This document shows, one piece after another, positions 5,264-5,296 of a stretch of DNA of 5,296 nucleotides (positions are counted from its first letter, which is position 1; the number at the start of each line of letters is the position of its first letter). Source of the stretch: Pseudomonadota bacterium (GTDB lineage: Bacteria; Pseudomonadota; Alphaproteobacteria; Acetobacterales; Acetobacteraceae). The notes beneath the pieces are model-generated. The model searched no databases and was not told the DNA's origin. It worked only from the letters and a program-made list of their open reading frames with translations. Where the stretch lies: assembly GCA_021845835.1 (NCBI GenBank), contig JAJZVE010000386.1, positions 1 through 5,296 on the forward strand. The letters run 5' to 3'. The position numbers and the translations under genes are program-made.

Positions 5264-5296
5264 CGCTCGCCTCCCAGGCCATCCCGGTGTGGTCCT
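5260..5296 (-). CDS. 3' end of an upstream gene (partial)
   Basis: Twelve codons in one minus-strand frame end GPHRDGLGGER-stop, with TGA at 5262-5260. The TGA overlaps the GTG start of the DUF2840 gene as GTGA, the same coupling seen at the next two junctions, which is the only reason to call it coding. In related clusters the gene upstream of DUF2840 is often a ParA-like ATPase, but eleven residues cannot show that. Confidence 0.4.
   Translation of the reverse strand, partial: GPHRDGLGGER

Overview
The window is GC-rich. Its right half carries a traF / lytic transglycosylase / DUF2840 block of the kind found in conjugative plasmids and ICEs of Alphaproteobacteria, so an alphaproteobacterial accessory region is the best guess. 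I cannot name the species. No rRNA, tRNA, CRISPR array or intact insertion sequence was seen.

Left half (16-2355): a divergent cassette. On the minus strand (16-759) is a class I SAM-dependent methyltransferase that resembles arsenite methyltransferases but lacks two of their arsenic-binding cysteines. On the plus strand is a likely three-gene operon. It encodes a second, shorter SAM methyltransferase (848-1447), a strikingly methionine-rich small protein with a helix-turn-helix-like C-terminus (1471-1929), and a secreted or membrane-anchored SHOCT-domain protein (2005-2355). The 88-bp divergent intergenic region holds a nearly perfect FNR/FixK/DNR-type box (785-798), placed so that it could activate the plus-strand operon. 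Low oxygen or nitric oxide is therefore a plausible signal. The Met-rich protein and SHOCT neighbour suggest soft-metal (copper-like) handling, but that is inference.

Middle (2356-3376): about 1 kb with no gene I can defend, lying between two convergent gene sets. It contains two GC-rich hairpins (2474-2496 and 3006-3034) and an AT-rich patch (3101-3180, 41% GC by count). It looks like a junction between unrelated modules.

Right half (3377-5296, minus strand): a conjugation-associated operon read right to left. It comprises the last codons of an unseen upstream gene, a short DUF2840 protein, a TraF-type S26 signal peptidase and a periplasmic lytic transglycosylase. Upstream gene to DUF2840, DUF2840 to traF, and traF to a small ORF are joined by 4-nt stop/start overlaps, indicating translational coupling. 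The TraF-transglycosylase gap contains a 47-bp inverted repeat and the 77-codon ORF, whose first ~30 residues look like a signal peptide. The genes I would expect next (DUF736, relaxase, traG) are absent, so the module ends or has been rearranged at the middle gap.
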